The notes under the pieces: model-generated
What the model was told of the DNA's origin: nothing
What the model saw: the letters and a program-made list of their open reading frames with translations, nothing else
Database searches by the model: none
Made by a program: the position numbers and the translations under genes
Part shown: in pieces, positions 8,671 through 18,252 of the stretch
How positions within the stretch are numbered: the stretch's first letter is position 1
How the letters are laid out: every line of letters begins with the position of its first letter
Assembly: GCF_000369045.1 (NCBI RefSeq)
Contig: NZ_KB849797.1
Span: 390,844-454,843, forward strand
Length of the DNA: 64,000 nucleotides
Direction: 5' to 3'
Source of the DNA: Acinetobacter pittii ATCC 19004 = CIP 70.29
Lineage (GTDB): Bacteria > Pseudomonadota > Gammaproteobacteria > Pseudomonadales > Moraxellaceae

Positions 8671-9438
8671 TTATAATGCCTGAATGTGATGAATCATCCC
8701 CGAAGGCGATAAATTTTCAAGTTGAATAATGTGAAAATGAGTCTGTTGCTGATCGCGATACTCTTTAACAATTTGAAAAAGACGAGGTCCTAAAACCAGA
8801 TATACACCATCAGGTTGTACATTATTTTTTGAACAAAGCTCTAACCAATATTTCCAGCTCGCTTCACTGGTGATTAAGACGAGCCATTTATTTAAATTAT
8901 AATTTGAATTCTGTGTCAGATGTTTGAATGTAGAATATGAAGCTTCTGGGCACTGCCGATGATATAGAACAAAATTTAAAATCTGAATTCCTTGTTGTTG
9001 CAAGGTCTCCATCATAAATTGGCGTCCACCTTCTCCCCGCCAAAAAGCCACACTACCCGTCTGTTGCATATTGTGCAGAATAGGTAGGTTCAACATCCCC
9101 TCAGAAGTTTCAACATCTGGGATATGCGCTTCTATTCCATATTCGTTTAGACAATTGGCTGTTGCTTGCCCTACCGCAATCCACTGAATATGTTTTAAGT
9201 CGCTAATTTTTAAACCGCTTTTTACTAAATACTCCATACCCGATTCAACAGCAGTTGGGCTGACGACAACAATAGCTTGCGCCTTAACTAATTGTTGGTA
9301 AAGCTGAAGTAAGTGTTCGGAAAAGGGGGTAGCAACGAGCTCTAAAAGAGGTAAAGACTCAACCTGATAACCTTCATTTTGCAAAGCTTCTGTTAATTCA
9401 GCTGCACGCGTATCAGGTCGAGTATTAATAAACAGCAT
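8671..9438 (-). CDS. hemD: uroporphyrinogen-III synthase
   Basis: Cyclises hydroxymethylbilane to uroporphyrinogen III. The 255-residue protein shows the two alternating Rossmann-like lobes of HemD; VVSPTAVESG and the Tyr- and Ser-containing C-terminal lobe (LITSEASWKYW) fit. HemD is poorly conserved, so much of the assignment comes from its position directly after hemC, with 3 bases between them. Confidence 0.9.
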   Translation of the reverse strand: MLFINTRPDTRAAELTEALQNEGYQVESLPLLELVATPFSEHLLQLYQQLVKAQAIVVVSPTAVESGMEYLVKSGLKISDLKHIQWIAVGQATANCLNEYGIEAHIPDVETSEGMLNLPILHNMQQTGSVAFWRGEGGRQFMMETLQQQGIQILNFVLYHRQCPEASYSTFKHLTQNSNYNLNKWLVLITSEASWKYWLELCSKNNVQPDGVYLVLGPRLFQIVKEYRDQQQTHFHIIQLENLSPSGMIHHIQAL

Positions 9439-9441
9439 GGT

Positions 9442-10359
9442 TTAGTAGAGGGCCTTTAATAGTTCGCCAGCACCTTGATCAAGTAAGTTTCGAGCAAGGT
9501 TTTCACCCAATTGCTGAGCATTATTGGCTTCATCTGTTAGTTCAGCACGTAATAATGTTTGGCCATCAGGGCTTCCAACACGACCTTCGATATGGATTTG
9601 ACCATTTTGCAGTGTGGCATAACCTGCAATTGGGACCTGACAACCGCCTTCAAGATAGGCATTAAATGCACGTTCAGCACGTACACAAACATCTGTTTCT
9701 GCGTGTAATAGCGGTTGAATTAAAGCCAATACATCTTGGTCGGCTGCACGGCACTCTAAACCCAATGCACCTTGTCCCACAGCAGGCAAACTAATATCTG
9801 GTGTTAAACAATGACGGATACGTTCCGATAACCCTAAACGCTTCAAACCGGCACTGGCCAGAATAATTGCATCATATTGTCCTTCATCTAGCTTCGCCAA
9901 ACGTGTGCCAACATTTCCACGCAAGTCAATAATTTGCAAATCAGGACGTTGTTTTAAAATCTGAGATTTTCGACGCAAGCTTGATGTACCGACTTTTGCA
10001 CCTTGTGGTAAATCAGCGAATTTTTCAAACTGATTTGAAACAAAAGCATCTAACGGATCTTCACGCTCACAAATTACTGCTAAAGTTAAACCTTCTGGCA
10101 AAGCCATTGGGACATCTTTCATTGAATGTACAGCTAAGTCCGCACGCCCATCTAAAAGTGCTGCTTCCAACTCTTTAACGAACAGCCCTTTACCCCCAAT
10201 TTTTGCTAAAGGCGTATCTAAAATTTTATCGCCCTGCGTGACAAATTTAACCAATTCCACCGTTAAATCAGGGTGAAGCTCCTCTAAACGGGCACGAATA
10301 TGTTCTGCCTGCCAAAGAGCAAGTGGGCTTTGTCGTGTAGCAATTTTCAAGGTTTTCAT
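9442..10359 (-). CDS. hemC: hydroxymethylbilane synthase (porphobilinogen deaminase)
   Basis: Joins four porphobilinogens into hydroxymethylbilane. Recognisable features are the N-terminal [23 protein letters not shown] with catalytic Asp, GTSSLRR, and the cofactor-bearing Cys in [13 protein letters not shown] start at the ATG at 10359 (305 residues), which begins with the usual MKTLKIATR; the frame extends to a TTG at 10386 that adds nine atypical residues. It follows algR by about 100 bases, a gene order shared with Pseudomonas. Confidence 0.95.
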   Translation of the reverse strand: MKTLKIATRQSPLALWQAEHIRARLEELHPDLTVELVKFVTQGDKILDTPLAKIGGKGLFVKELEAALLDGRADLAVHSMKDVPMALPEGLTLAVICEREDPLDAFVSNQFEKFADLPQGAKVGTSSLRRKSQILKQRPDLQIIDLRGNVGTRLAKLDEGQYDAIILASAGLKRLGLSERIRHCLTPDISLPAVGQGALGLECRAADQDVLALIQPLLHAETDVCVRAERAFNAYLEGGCQVPIAGYATLQNGQIHIEGRVGSPDGQTLLRAELTDEANNAQQLGENLARNLLDQGAGELLKALY

Positions 10360-10459
10360 AAATTCAAGCATGGGCTGGTCAAACAATACACCCTAAACTT
10401 AACTTGATCCCTTAAAATTGCAAGTAAAATCTCGCAAGTCCAAGATAACTCTTTTAAAT

Positions 10460-11200
10460 TTAGAGCTGATGAATTCGCTCTCTAAGCGTAGACAAATGTC
10501 GACGGCTCACTGAAAGTCTTTCATCAAGACCGCGCAATCTAACCTGATATTGCCCCGAACTGATCAGCTCCAACCCATCTAAATATGCGACTGCAACCAA
10601 CGCATTTCGATGAATACGAATAAACTGATCTGCGAATTCGGTTTCAAGCTCTTTTAATGTTTCATCTATTAACACACTGCCATTTTTATGTCTCACAGTG
10701 ACATATTTCTGATCGGCTAAAAAGTAATAGATATTTTCAACAAGAATCAGTTCAACCCCGCGATAGGTTTTTGCGGCTATTTGATGACGCTGTGTTTTTA
10801 AATCTTGTAAAAGCTCAGAATTCGGTAATGCATTGAGCTGTGCTTGAGTAAGTTGAGTTAGCTGAGTTAAAGCTTGCTCAAGTTCAACTGGATCAATCGG
10901 TTTAAGAAGATATGCTTGAGCCTGAGCTTTAAAAGCTTCCAATGCATGCTGATCGTAGGCGGTACAAAATACAATCGCAGGTCGAGGATTTAGCTGACTC
11001 AACTGTTCTGCACAGACAAGCCCATTCATACCTGGCATTTGAATATCAAGTAAGATTACATCCGGTTGATGAAGCCGTGCCTGTTCCAAGGCCTCCTGTC
11101 CATGATGAGCCGTTGATACAACCTCATGTCCCATCTTTGAAACTAAACGTGATAAACGCTCCACTGCAAGTGGTTCATCATCACAAATTAGCACCTTCAT
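10460..11200 (-). CDS. algR: LytTR response regulator, AlgR type
   Basis: A two-domain regulator of 246 residues: receiver domain (about 1-120) with acidic pair DDE near residue 7, phospho-acceptor Asp in VILLDIQMPGMNG (about residue 54) and Lys in YLLKPID, then a LytTR DNA-binding domain (about 140-245). It follows algZ by 60 bases and precedes hemC, as in Pseudomonas, where the pair controls alginate and twitching motility. Here the targets are unknown; type IV pili are a reasonable guess given pilSR elsewhere in the window. Confidence 0.9.
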   Translation of the reverse strand: MKVLICDDEPLAVERLSRLVSKMGHEVVSTAHHGQEALEQARLHQPDVILLDIQMPGMNGLVCAEQLSQLNPRPAIVFCTAYDQHALEAFKAQAQAYLLKPIDPVELEQALTQLTQLTQAQLNALPNSELLQDLKTQRHQIAAKTYRGVELILVENIYYFLADQKYVTVRHKNGSVLIDETLKELETEFADQFIRIHRNALVAVAYLDGLELISSGQYQVRLRGLDERLSVSRRHLSTLRERIHQL

Positions 11201-11260
11201 TCATCCTCCTTGTCACCGTTAACTTGGTCCATTTTTTTATGGTTAACTCTGACTGACTTA

Positions 11261-12400
11261 TTATTTTGTTTGATATTGATAGCTCATAATAGTGGTATAT
11301 AAAGCTTCACCTTTATAAACCTGAAATCTAACGGTGTTCCCATAATACGCTTTCAGGCGCTGCTTAACATTTTCAAGAGCGATTCCATGCCCTTTCCGTG
11401 AATTTATTGTATCGTCTGTATATGGGTTGGTAATGACTATACTGACCTGATTTTGCAATATTTCAACCAATACCCCTATGGTTGCTTTACCCATCATTGG
11501 TTCTACCCCATGAAAAATACTATTCTCTAACAAGGGTTGTAATGTCAATAAAGGAATAGTGATCTGTTTTAATTGCACAGATGAAAGCTCGATCTTCCAA
11601 TCTACTTTTAAACGCTCCCCCAAACGGACCTGTTCAATCATTAAATATTGTTTACTCAGCTCGATTTCTTCATGCAGACTCACCAATTTTAATTCTTGGA
11701 AACTCGCGCGAAATAACCGCGACAAACTGATGAGCATGCTTTCTGCTTTATCTGGATCTATCGCAATTAAACTCACCACATTATTTAAACTATTAAATAA
11801 GAAGTGAGGGTGAATTCGTGCTTGCATGGCCTGAATACGGGCATTTAATTCGGCATATTGCTGATGCAACCATTGTTCCCTGACATATAAATAACGTAAG
11901 CAAAAAGCCCCGAGTAATATTCCATAGCTTAGATATAAAGGTACATTGGTAAAATAAACACTCCAGCCCTGCGTTAAAGAAGCATGTTTATTTAAAAGAC
12001 CAAACTGAAAAAAATTACTAATTAAAGTGGTCAAAACAACAATACTTTGCAGCATGACAAAACCAATAGCCAAAGCAAATTCTTGACGCAAGCTGCTAAA
12101 AAAACCTTGAAAGCGTTCAACCAATGCAAAAAACGACAATATTACCCAGTTAATAAAAATGATGTATTGAAAAAGCCTTCCCCCGCTTAAGGCTTGCCAA
12201 GACTGCGCTTCAGCCAATGCCAAGACCAGTGCCAAAACATTACTTGCGATAATTAATTCGAATAAGTGTTGCCAACGCCCGCTTTTCGTAAAAAAATAGG
12301 AGGAATTTTGATTTCGGTATGCTGTAGGAAACAACTTTGTTTGTTGAGCTTCGGCAAGTGATATACTCTTTTTTATTTTACTGAGCCACCATGACCACAT
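11261..12400 (-). CDS. algZ: sensor histidine kinase, AlgZ/FimS type
   Basis: Membrane sensor paired with AlgR. Several hydrophobic helices (about 45-175) are followed by the His_kinase domain with [11 protein letters not shown] (acceptor His near residue 200) and an ATPase domain with [10 protein letters not shown] and [13 protein letters not shown]. This is the LytS-like histidine kinase class, lacking a classical HisKA dimer domain. I use the ATG at 12400, which has AGGGGG 8 bases upstream; a TTG at 12406 adds two residues. The start overlaps the argH start on the other strand. Confidence 0.9.
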   Translation of the reverse strand: MWSWWLSKIKKSISLAEAQQTKLFPTAYRNQNSSYFFTKSGRWQHLFELIIASNVLALVLALAEAQSWQALSGGRLFQYIIFINWVILSFFALVERFQGFFSSLRQEFALAIGFVMLQSIVVLTTLISNFFQFGLLNKHASLTQGWSVYFTNVPLYLSYGILLGAFCLRYLYVREQWLHQQYAELNARIQAMQARIHPHFLFNSLNNVVSLIAIDPDKAESMLISLSRLFRASFQELKLVSLHEEIELSKQYLMIEQVRLGERLKVDWKIELSSVQLKQITIPLLTLQPLLENSIFHGVEPMMGKATIGVLVEILQNQVSIVITNPYTDDTINSRKGHGIALENVKQRLKAYYGNTVRFQVYKGEALYTTIMSYQYQTK

Positions 12401-13824
12401 CTTCAAATCCCCCTAATTCAGTAACCCCAGACCAAACCTCAGGTATGTGGGGTGGTCGTTTTTCTGAAGCGACGGACGCTTTTGTAGCCGAATTTACCGC
12501 CTCTGTTCAGTTTGACCAACGTTTTTATAAGCAAGACATCGCTGGTTCGATTGCGCATGCTACCATGCTTGCGAAAGTTGGCGTACTCACAGAAGCAGAA
12601 CGCGATGACATTATTGAAGGTTTAAGCACCATTCGCTCAGAAATTGAGGCTGGAAACTTTGAGTGGCGCATCGATCTTGAAGATGTTCACATGAACATTG
12701 AATCACGTTTGACTCAACGTATTGGCATTACAGGTAAAAAATTACACACAGGCCGTAGCCGTAACGATCAGGTTGCAACTGATATTCGTCTTTACCTGCG
12801 CGACGAAATTGATGATATTTTAAAATTATTAGAACGTTTACAAAAAGGCTTGTTAGGCTTGGCTGCCAAAAATGTAAATACAATTATGCCGGGCTTTACA
12901 CACCTACAAACTGCTCAGCCTGTGACTTTTGGTCATCACTTGTTAGCATGGTTTGAAATGTTAGTACGTGACACTGAACGTCTTCAAGACTGCCGTAAAC
13001 GTGTTAACCGCATGCCACTTGGTTCAGCTGCTCTTGCTGGTACAACTTATCCGATTGACCGCGCATATACAGCAGAACTTTTAGGTTTTGAAGCTGTATC
13101 TGAAAACTCTCTTGATGCTGTATCTGACCGTGACTTTGCCATCGAATTTAATGCGGCGGCTGCACTCATCATGATGCATTTATCACGTATGTCAGAAGAG
13201 CTCATTCTTTGGACTTCTGCACAGTTCAAATTTGTGAATATTCCTGACCGCTTCTGTACTGGTTCTTCAATCATGCCACAGAAGAAAAATCCGGATGTTC
13301 CAGAACTTATTCGTGGTAAATCTGGCCGTGTATTTGGTGACTTAATTAGCTTACTTACGCTCATGAAAGGTCAACCATTGGCATACAACAAAGATAACCA
13401 AGAAGACAAAGAACCTTTATTTGATGCAATCGATACGGTTCGTGGTTCACTCATGGCATTTGCAGACATGATTCCTGCATTGGTTCCAAATATTGAAATC
13501 ATGCGTGAAGCTGCTCTTCGTGGATTCTCAACTGCAACTGACCTTGCTGACTACTTAGTGAAAAAAGGCGTTGCGTTCCGTGATGCGCATGAAATTGTAG
13601 GTAAAGCAGTAGCATTAGGTGTTGCAGAAGAAAAAGATTTATCTGAACTCACACTTGAGCAATTACAGCAATTCTCTAACTTAATTACAGCAGATGTATT
13701 TGATAAAGCCTTAACTTTAGAAGCTTCTGTAAATGCACGTGATCATATTGGTGGAACTTCTCCAAAACAGGTTGAAGCTGCAATTGCGCGTGCCCATACA
13801 CGTTTAGAACAGTTATACGCTTAA
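12391..13824 (+). CDS. argH: argininosuccinate lyase
   Basis: Last step of arginine synthesis, splitting argininosuccinate into arginine and fumarate. The 477 residues carry [24 protein letters not shown] sequence ([12 protein letters not shown]) and the family signature [12 protein letters not shown]. The N-terminus has about 18 extra low-complexity residues before MWGGRF, where E. coli ArgH starts, so an internal start at that Met is possible. The ribosome site is weak for the first ATG. yggX follows 9 bases later. Confidence 0.95.
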   Translation: MTTSSNPPNSVTPDQTSGMWGGRFSEATDAFVAEFTASVQFDQRFYKQDIAGSIAHATMLAKVGVLTEAERDDIIEGLSTIRSEIEAGNFEWRIDLEDVHMNIESRLTQRIGITGKKLHTGRSRNDQVATDIRLYLRDEIDDILKLLERLQKGLLGLAAKNVNTIMPGFTHLQTAQPVTFGHHLLAWFEMLVRDTERLQDCRKRVNRMPLGSAALAGTTYPIDRAYTAELLGFEAVSENSLDAVSDRDFAIEFNAAAALIMMHLSRMSEELILWTSAQFKFVNIPDRFCTGSSIMPQKKNPDVPELIRGKSGRVFGDLISLLTLMKGQPLAYNKDNQEDKEPLFDAIDTVRGSLMAFADMIPALVPNIEIMREAALRGFSTATDLADYLVKKGVAFRDAHEIVGKAVALGVAEEKDLSELTLEQLQQFSNLITADVFDKALTLEASVNARDHIGGTSPKQVEAAIARAHTRLEQLYA

Positions 13825-13833
13825 GGATAAAAC

Positions 13834-14103
13834 ATGAGTCGCCAAGTATTTTGCCGTAAATATCAAAAGGAAATGGAAGGTTTAGACTTCGCTCCTTTCC
13901 CAGGTGCTAAAGGCCAAGATTTTTTTGAAAATGTTTCTAAACAAGCATGGCAAGAATGGTTACAGCATCAAACTACGCTCATTAATGAAAAGCGTTTAAA
14001 CGTGTTTGAACCAGAAGCTAAAAAGTTTCTGGAAGAACAACGTGAGAAATTCTTCAATAATGATGAAAGCGTAGAAAAAGCTGAAGGCTGGAAACCAGAA
14101 TAA
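13834..14103 (+). CDS. yggX: Fe(2+)-trafficking protein YggX
   Basis: Small (89 residues) cytoplasmic protein linked to iron-sulfur cluster protection under oxidative stress. It has the family opening [18 protein letters not shown] with the conserved Cys7 and FPGAKGQ. AAGGA lies 6 bases before the ATG, and it is in an operon with argH. Confidence 0.93.
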   Translation: MSRQVFCRKYQKEMEGLDFAPFPGAKGQDFFENVSKQAWQEWLQHQTTLINEKRLNVFEPEAKKFLEEQREKFFNNDESVEKAEGWKPE

Positions 14104-14130
14104 TCGGTTTGTTTTAGCTTACTCATCATT

Positions 14131-14168
14131 AAAAAGGCGGGTCTATATACATAGATCCGCCTTTTTTT
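14131..14168 (+). terminator. argH-yggX terminator
   Basis: AAAAAGGCGG, then a TCTA/TAGA inner stem, then CCGCCTTTTTTT. Ten base pairs including one G-U, ending in a run of seven T. Confidence 0.88.
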
Positions 14169-14204
14169 ACGTGAAACTTACACAAACATAAAAAGCCTTA
14201 CATA

Positions 14205-14342
14205 GAGCGCACAGGACTCTACATGACATCAAAAAGCGAAGAACTTAATATCACTCTATAGCAAGAAGAACACGATCCCTGTCGTGTTTATGCACTTGAT
14301 TTTCTGTCCTGAACTTCCCCCCAAAGTTCGGGACATTTTTTT
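14205..14342 (+). ncRNA. candidate small RNA between yggX and phoU
   Basis: No reading frame. A possible promoter is CTTACA (14177-14182) and TACATA (14199-14204) with a 16-base spacer. The predicted transcript holds a stem AACACGA/TCGTGTT at 14269-14288 with loop TCCCTG, and ends in an 11-pair terminator hairpin (14306-14334, one G-U) with loop CCCCCCA and seven T. Both loops are C-rich and could pair with Shine-Dalgarno sequences. It stands between the argH-yggX terminator and the opposing phoU terminator, so it is an independent unit. Start site is inferred. Confidence 0.5.
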
Positions 14343-14360
14343 ATCTATTATTTTTTAAAA

Positions 14361-14391
14361 ACAAAAAAGCCTTGTTTTAAACAAGGCCTTT
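14361..14391 (-). terminator. phoU terminator
   Basis: On the minus strand GCCTTGTTT pairs with AAACAAGGC and is followed by six T, 19 bases beyond the phoU stop. Confidence 0.85.
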
Positions 14392-14409
14392 AAATATTTC
14401 AGCTCAAGA

Positions 14410-15132
14410 TTACTTTTCGTGGACTTTGGCTTCAATTTCTTCAATTTTGGTATGACGAGCATCAAAGCCTTTCGCCATATAAATCACTTGCTCAGCAATG
14501 TTACGTGCATGATCGCCAATACGCTCTAATGAACGTAAAACCCACATGACATTAATCACACGAGCAATATGGCGCGGGTCTTCAATCATATAGGTCATTA
14601 ACGTACGTGTTGCTGATTGATATTCACGGTCAATGTCAGCATCCGCTAAAAGTACACGTAAAGCTTGATCTGCATCTAAACGTGCAAAAGCGTCAAGTGC
14701 ATCATGAATCATGACACGAACTTGGTTACCAATATGACGTGTTTCCATGTAGCCACGCGGTGACCCGCCCTCTTCACACAGGTTTTGTGCAATACGGGCG
14801 ATTTTTGCTGCTTCATCACCAATACGCTCAAGGTCAGTATTGGCTTTGCTCATGGCAATAACCATACGCAAATCAATCGCTGCCGGATGACGACGCGCCA
14901 AAATCAACGTTAAGCCTTCATCAATATCACGTTCATATTGATTGACTGCATTATCTTTAAATTGAACATCAATCGCTAAATTTGCGTCAGTATCAAGTAA
15001 AGAATGGATTGCATTTGCAACCTGCTGTTCGACCAAGCCACCCATGGTCATAAACTTTGTGTTTACATCTTGCAAATCTTCATTAAATTGAGAAGAAATA
15101 TGATGGCTTAACACCGGATTACTCGGACTCAA
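14410..15132 (-). CDS. phoU: phosphate signalling regulator PhoU
   Basis: Negative modulator of PhoR/Pst phosphate sensing. Two PhoU three-helix repeats are visible, each with E/D-x-x-x-D metal-binding style sequence (ANTDLERIGDEAAKIARI and VLRSLERIGDHARNIAEQ). I start at a TTG at 15132 (240 residues, beginning SPSNPVLSHH), because GGAGG lies 6 bases upstream and the next upstream ATG at 15177 would place that ribosome site inside the coding sequence and add 15 unfamiliar residues. It stands alone, without pst or phoBR next to it. A likely Pho box occurs elsewhere in the window, at 47405. Confidence 0.9.
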   Translation of the reverse strand: MSPSNPVLSHHISSQFNEDLQDVNTKFMTMGGLVEQQVANAIHSLLDTDANLAIDVQFKDNAVNQYERDIDEGLTLILARRHPAAIDLRMVIAMSKANTDLERIGDEAAKIARIAQNLCEEGGSPRGYMETRHIGNQVRVMIHDALDAFARLDADQALRVLLADADIDREYQSATRTLMTYMIEDPRHIARVINVMWVLRSLERIGDHARNIAEQVIYMAKGFDARHTKIEEIEAKVHEK

Positions 15133-15237
15133 GGGAAGCCTCCAACATGATGGCGCGGGAATAAAATGATTGAGCATTAAAACACAGCAATCATTAAGTT
15201 TTTATGACAAAATTAAATTTCAGATAAAAGCATTTAA

Positions 15238-16584
15238 TTACTGATAAGTTAACCAGCTATTAAGCTCAACCAGATCCTTTTCACCTAACTGGCCTACCGC
15301 AGCTTTTAAACGAAGCACATTCAATAAATAGTCATACTGAGCATTAAGATAATCCTGTTTTGCAGAAAAAGCATTACGCTGCGCCAATAAAACATCAACC
15401 ATACTTTTTAAGCCTTCGTTATAACTCGCTTTTGAAGCTTGAGAAACTAAAGAAGAGGAATCCATTGCAGCCTTTCTTGCTTCAAGTTTGGCTTGATCCG
15501 TGTCTACCTGCATAAAGGCACTTTTCACATCGACATTGGCACGGCGAATGGCTGCATCAAGTTGTGCCTGCGCTTTACTGACTTCTACAGTGGCTTTTTT
15601 AATTGATGTTCGGGTCCGTCCACCATTAAATAGATTCCAGTTCATTTCTACCCCGACCTGATCAAATTTTCCGTCAGTCGAAATGAGTGTCTCTGGTGTT
15701 TGTTTAGTATAGCCATAACTTGCTACGGCATCTATTTGAGGATAAAGCGCTGCCTTTTCGACACGGCGCTGATCTTCACTATATTTTTGCTGTAAACGGG
15801 CTTGCTGGATCTTTAAGTTTTTTTGCTGGGCCAAAGAAAGCCAGTCATTAAGTTCTGCCGGATAAGGCTTTTGAAAATTAAAATCACTGCGCAGTACAGC
15901 GAGTTTATCTTGATAAGAACCAATATATTCAGAAAGCTGCTCTTGGGCTAAAAGTAATTGAACATTGGTTGAAATACGATTGGCTCTGGCATTTTGATAT
16001 TGAGCATTTGCTTCACTTACATCACTACGTGCCACCAACCCTTCTTTGAGTTTGGCATTCATCATATTGAGCTGTTCAAGCAAAGCTTTTTCTTCTTGTA
16101 AGTATGCAACACTCAATGCCTGCTGACGCAACACATTAAAATAGGCTTCTGCCACATTTAAAACATGATCTTGTTTTTGCAGCCTTAAGGTAATTTCACT
16201 TAAGGCAACCGAAGTTTTAACTTGCTTATAACCTTCCCAAGCATCCATTCGAAATAATGGCTGACGTGCAGTGAGAGTGGCTTGTCGAGTCGTTGATGTA
16301 TTACTTACCAAAGCATCTGACAGGCCTTCTTGATCAACACCCGGAAAATTTGAACGTTTTACAGTTTGCCGATTACGGGTAATATTTCCAGACAATGTGA
16401 CAGTGGGTAATAATGCCCCTGTTGCTAAGCCTAAGTTCAGTTGATCTGCTTCATATTGTTGTTGATTGGCTTGCCACGTCGGGTCATTTTGTTTTGCGCG
16501 CTCATAAGCTTCAACTAAATCTAGAGCAAAACTCGAAGATGCAAAACTCCAAAGGCCAACAGCGACCATTAATTTTATTTTCAT
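15238..16584 (-). CDS. tolC: TolC-family outer-membrane efflux channel
   Basis: Trimeric outer-membrane duct for efflux pumps or type I secretion. The 448-residue precursor has a signal peptide (cleavage after SSSFA, residue 20) and the two internally similar OEP halves with long coiled-coil helices; DLVEAYERAKQNDP opens the mature protein as in E. coli TolC. There is no lipobox, so it is TolC-like rather than OprM-like. I recall a TolC homologue named AbuO in A. baumannii that may be this gene. No pump gene is adjacent. Confidence 0.9.
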   Translation of the reverse strand: MKIKLMVAVGLWSFASSSFALDLVEAYERAKQNDPTWQANQQQYEADQLNLGLATGALLPTVTLSGNITRNRQTVKRSNFPGVDQEGLSDALVSNTSTTRQATLTARQPLFRMDAWEGYKQVKTSVALSEITLRLQKQDHVLNVAEAYFNVLRQQALSVAYLQEEKALLEQLNMMNAKLKEGLVARSDVSEANAQYQNARANRISTNVQLLLAQEQLSEYIGSYQDKLAVLRSDFNFQKPYPAELNDWLSLAQQKNLKIQQARLQQKYSEDQRRVEKAALYPQIDAVASYGYTKQTPETLISTDGKFDQVGVEMNWNLFNGGRTRTSIKKATVEVSKAQAQLDAAIRRANVDVKSAFMQVDTDQAKLEARKAAMDSSSLVSQASKASYNEGLKSMVDVLLAQRNAFSAKQDYLNAQYDYLLNVLRLKAAVGQLGEKDLVELNSWLTYQ

Positions 16585-16664
16585 TGTTCAAATCAACGAT
16601 AAAACTTGCCTTTAAGACTAAGAAAAATTCAAATCAAACTCAAGCCATTAAAAGTTTTAGTTTT

Positions 16665-17570
16665 TTAAGCGTTCTTAGTTTTTGACAAGATTAAAATACA
16701 AATAAAAATCAAAAACATGCCAATCCAACCCACCCATGAAACATGCTCACCAACCAAAACAATCGCAAAAATCGCCGCCACTAAAGGTTCAAATAAAGTT
16801 AAGGTGGTCGCTTTGCTGGCATTTACTGTTTTTAGACCAAATCCAAAAAGCAAATAACCTAAAAACATAGGAATTAGCATCATATAGCCAGCCACAAGTA
16901 GATTGGTTGAGCTATGCAATAACTCTCCACCTGTAACCAACAAAGTAGGCAGTAAAATAACCGCTCCACCGCCCATAATCATACCCATTGCAGCTTTAGC
17001 AGCAACACCCCGATCTATTAATCTTTTTGCCGCCCATGAATAAAGTGAATAAGTTGTAGCAGCGACCAGCCCAAGAAAAATACCGAAGAATTTACTCCAT
17101 TGATTTGTACTCTCTTGGACCGCATGACTTTCCCCCATCGATAACATACTTACCCCAAGCACACCGCACAAAAAACTTAGAAACCAAATAGTAGATAAAG
17201 CTTTGCGATCAAAGAATCGCTCTAAAATTGCTGCGATTAGTGGAGCAGTACCAATTGAAACCACGGTGCCAATCGTAATGCCTGCATAATACATTGAAGA
17301 ATAAAAAGCCAAGGGATAAATACCCACCGCCGCTATGCCTAAAAGCAGTATTGAAAGATTTTCCCTTATAAACTGACGGTTTTCGCGTATTGCTCGTGAT
17401 GCAACCAAAGCTTGTAAAAGGCCTCCACCGCCCATCGCTACAGCGCCAATAGCAAGTGGGCCAAGTGTCGGTGCAAATGCTGCCGCCGTACCTGTTGTTC
17501 CCCACAAAACAGAAGCAACTAAAATTGCAATTGTGCCTCCATAGCTACTATTTTTAATGAGGCTAATCAT
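16665..17570 (-). CDS. EamA/DMT-family inner-membrane transporter
   Basis: A 301-residue protein of two EamA repeats, about ten membrane helices (for example GTIAILVASVLWGTTG at the start and FEPLVAAIFAIVLVGE in the second repeat). Members export metabolites or amino acids; the substrate cannot be inferred. Its start overlaps the end of the TetR gene by 8 bases, so the two are one transcript and the transporter is likely under that repressor. Confidence 0.88.
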   Translation of the reverse strand: MISLIKNSSYGGTIAILVASVLWGTTGTAAAFAPTLGPLAIGAVAMGGGGLLQALVASRAIRENRQFIRENLSILLLGIAAVGIYPLAFYSSMYYAGITIGTVVSIGTAPLIAAILERFFDRKALSTIWFLSFLCGVLGVSMLSMGESHAVQESTNQWSKFFGIFLGLVAATTYSLYSWAAKRLIDRGVAAKAAMGMIMGGGAVILLPTLLVTGGELLHSSTNLLVAGYMMLIPMFLGYLLFGFGLKTVNASKATTLTLFEPLVAAIFAIVLVGEHVSWVGWIGMFLIFICILILSKTKNA

Positions 17571-18144
17571 GTGGACATTCTCTATTTAAAATGTCTTCTG
17601 CCATTTGTTTTGCTAATAGAAGTTGACGGCTGTTTCCTTCTAGGCCTGCTCGTGCCATAGAACCCTCTAAAAGAAAAGAAAGCTGCGTAGCCACATAGTT
17701 AACGCGCTGTGACTCTGGGATTAATTTTTTTAAATGCTCAGCAACAATAGCCTCCACTTCTTCTTTATGCTGCCTTACAGAACTACGCCCTGTACTATTG
17801 GCCGGAAACTCAGCCGCAGCATTCAATAACCCACAACCTCGAAAGCCTTTTTCATAGGCAAATTCCGCATGGTCTTGATAGGCATCAAATACGGCCAAGA
17901 TGGCTTCTTTAGCTGTTTTTATTTTTTCTAAACGCTTTTGGTAGAGATCAAGCCACTCTTGATGGCGTGCAGCAATGTAGGCATCGACAAGCTCACCTTT
18001 TGAAGAAAAATTATTATAAAGCGACATCTTCGCAACATCTGCTTTAGCCGTAACTGAGTTAATTCCAGTTGCAGTAATGCCATCGTTATAAAACAAAGTT
18101 GAAGCGGCATCGAGAATTTTCTGTCTTGCTGTTTTATCATTCAT
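17563..18144 (-). CDS. TetR-family repressor
   Basis: A 193-residue regulator with an N-terminal helix-turn-helix (about 8-55: KILDAASTLFYNDG, then VAKMSLYNNFSSKGELV) and an all-helical ligand domain containing FRGCGLLNAAAEF, as in the YxaF/LmrA-like branch. A conserved Cys in that segment may sense electrophiles, though this is inference. It is the first gene of an operon with the EamA transporter. Confidence 0.9.
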   Translation of the reverse strand: MNDKTARQKILDAASTLFYNDGITATGINSVTAKADVAKMSLYNNFSSKGELVDAYIAARHQEWLDLYQKRLEKIKTAKEAILAVFDAYQDHAEFAYEKGFRGCGLLNAAAEFPANSTGRSSVRQHKEEVEAIVAEHLKKLIPESQRVNYVATQLSFLLEGSMARAGLEGNSRQLLLAKQMAEDILNRECPHD

Positions 18145-18159
18145 AGTTTTTTAATTAAG

Positions 18160-18175
18160 TAGACCGACCTACCTA
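18160..18175. promoter_or_regulatory. possible operator of the TetR-type repressor
   Basis: TAGACCGACCTACCTA is an imperfect inverted repeat (TAG ends, CTA ends) located 16-31 bases before the repressor start. Its TAGACCG half resembles operators I recall for NemR-like and YxaF-like repressors. It is the only such element in the gap before the lipoprotein gene. Confidence 0.45.
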
Positions 18176-18252
18176 ATAATAAAGATTTCTAACAATGATG
18201 CAATCTTTTTAAGCGTTATAATTTGAGCAATATTAATTTCTATAAAAGTACA

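Noticed and set aside
16160..16584. TolC gene as part of a tripartite pump operon
   Set aside because: No membrane-fusion or RND gene is next to it in the window.
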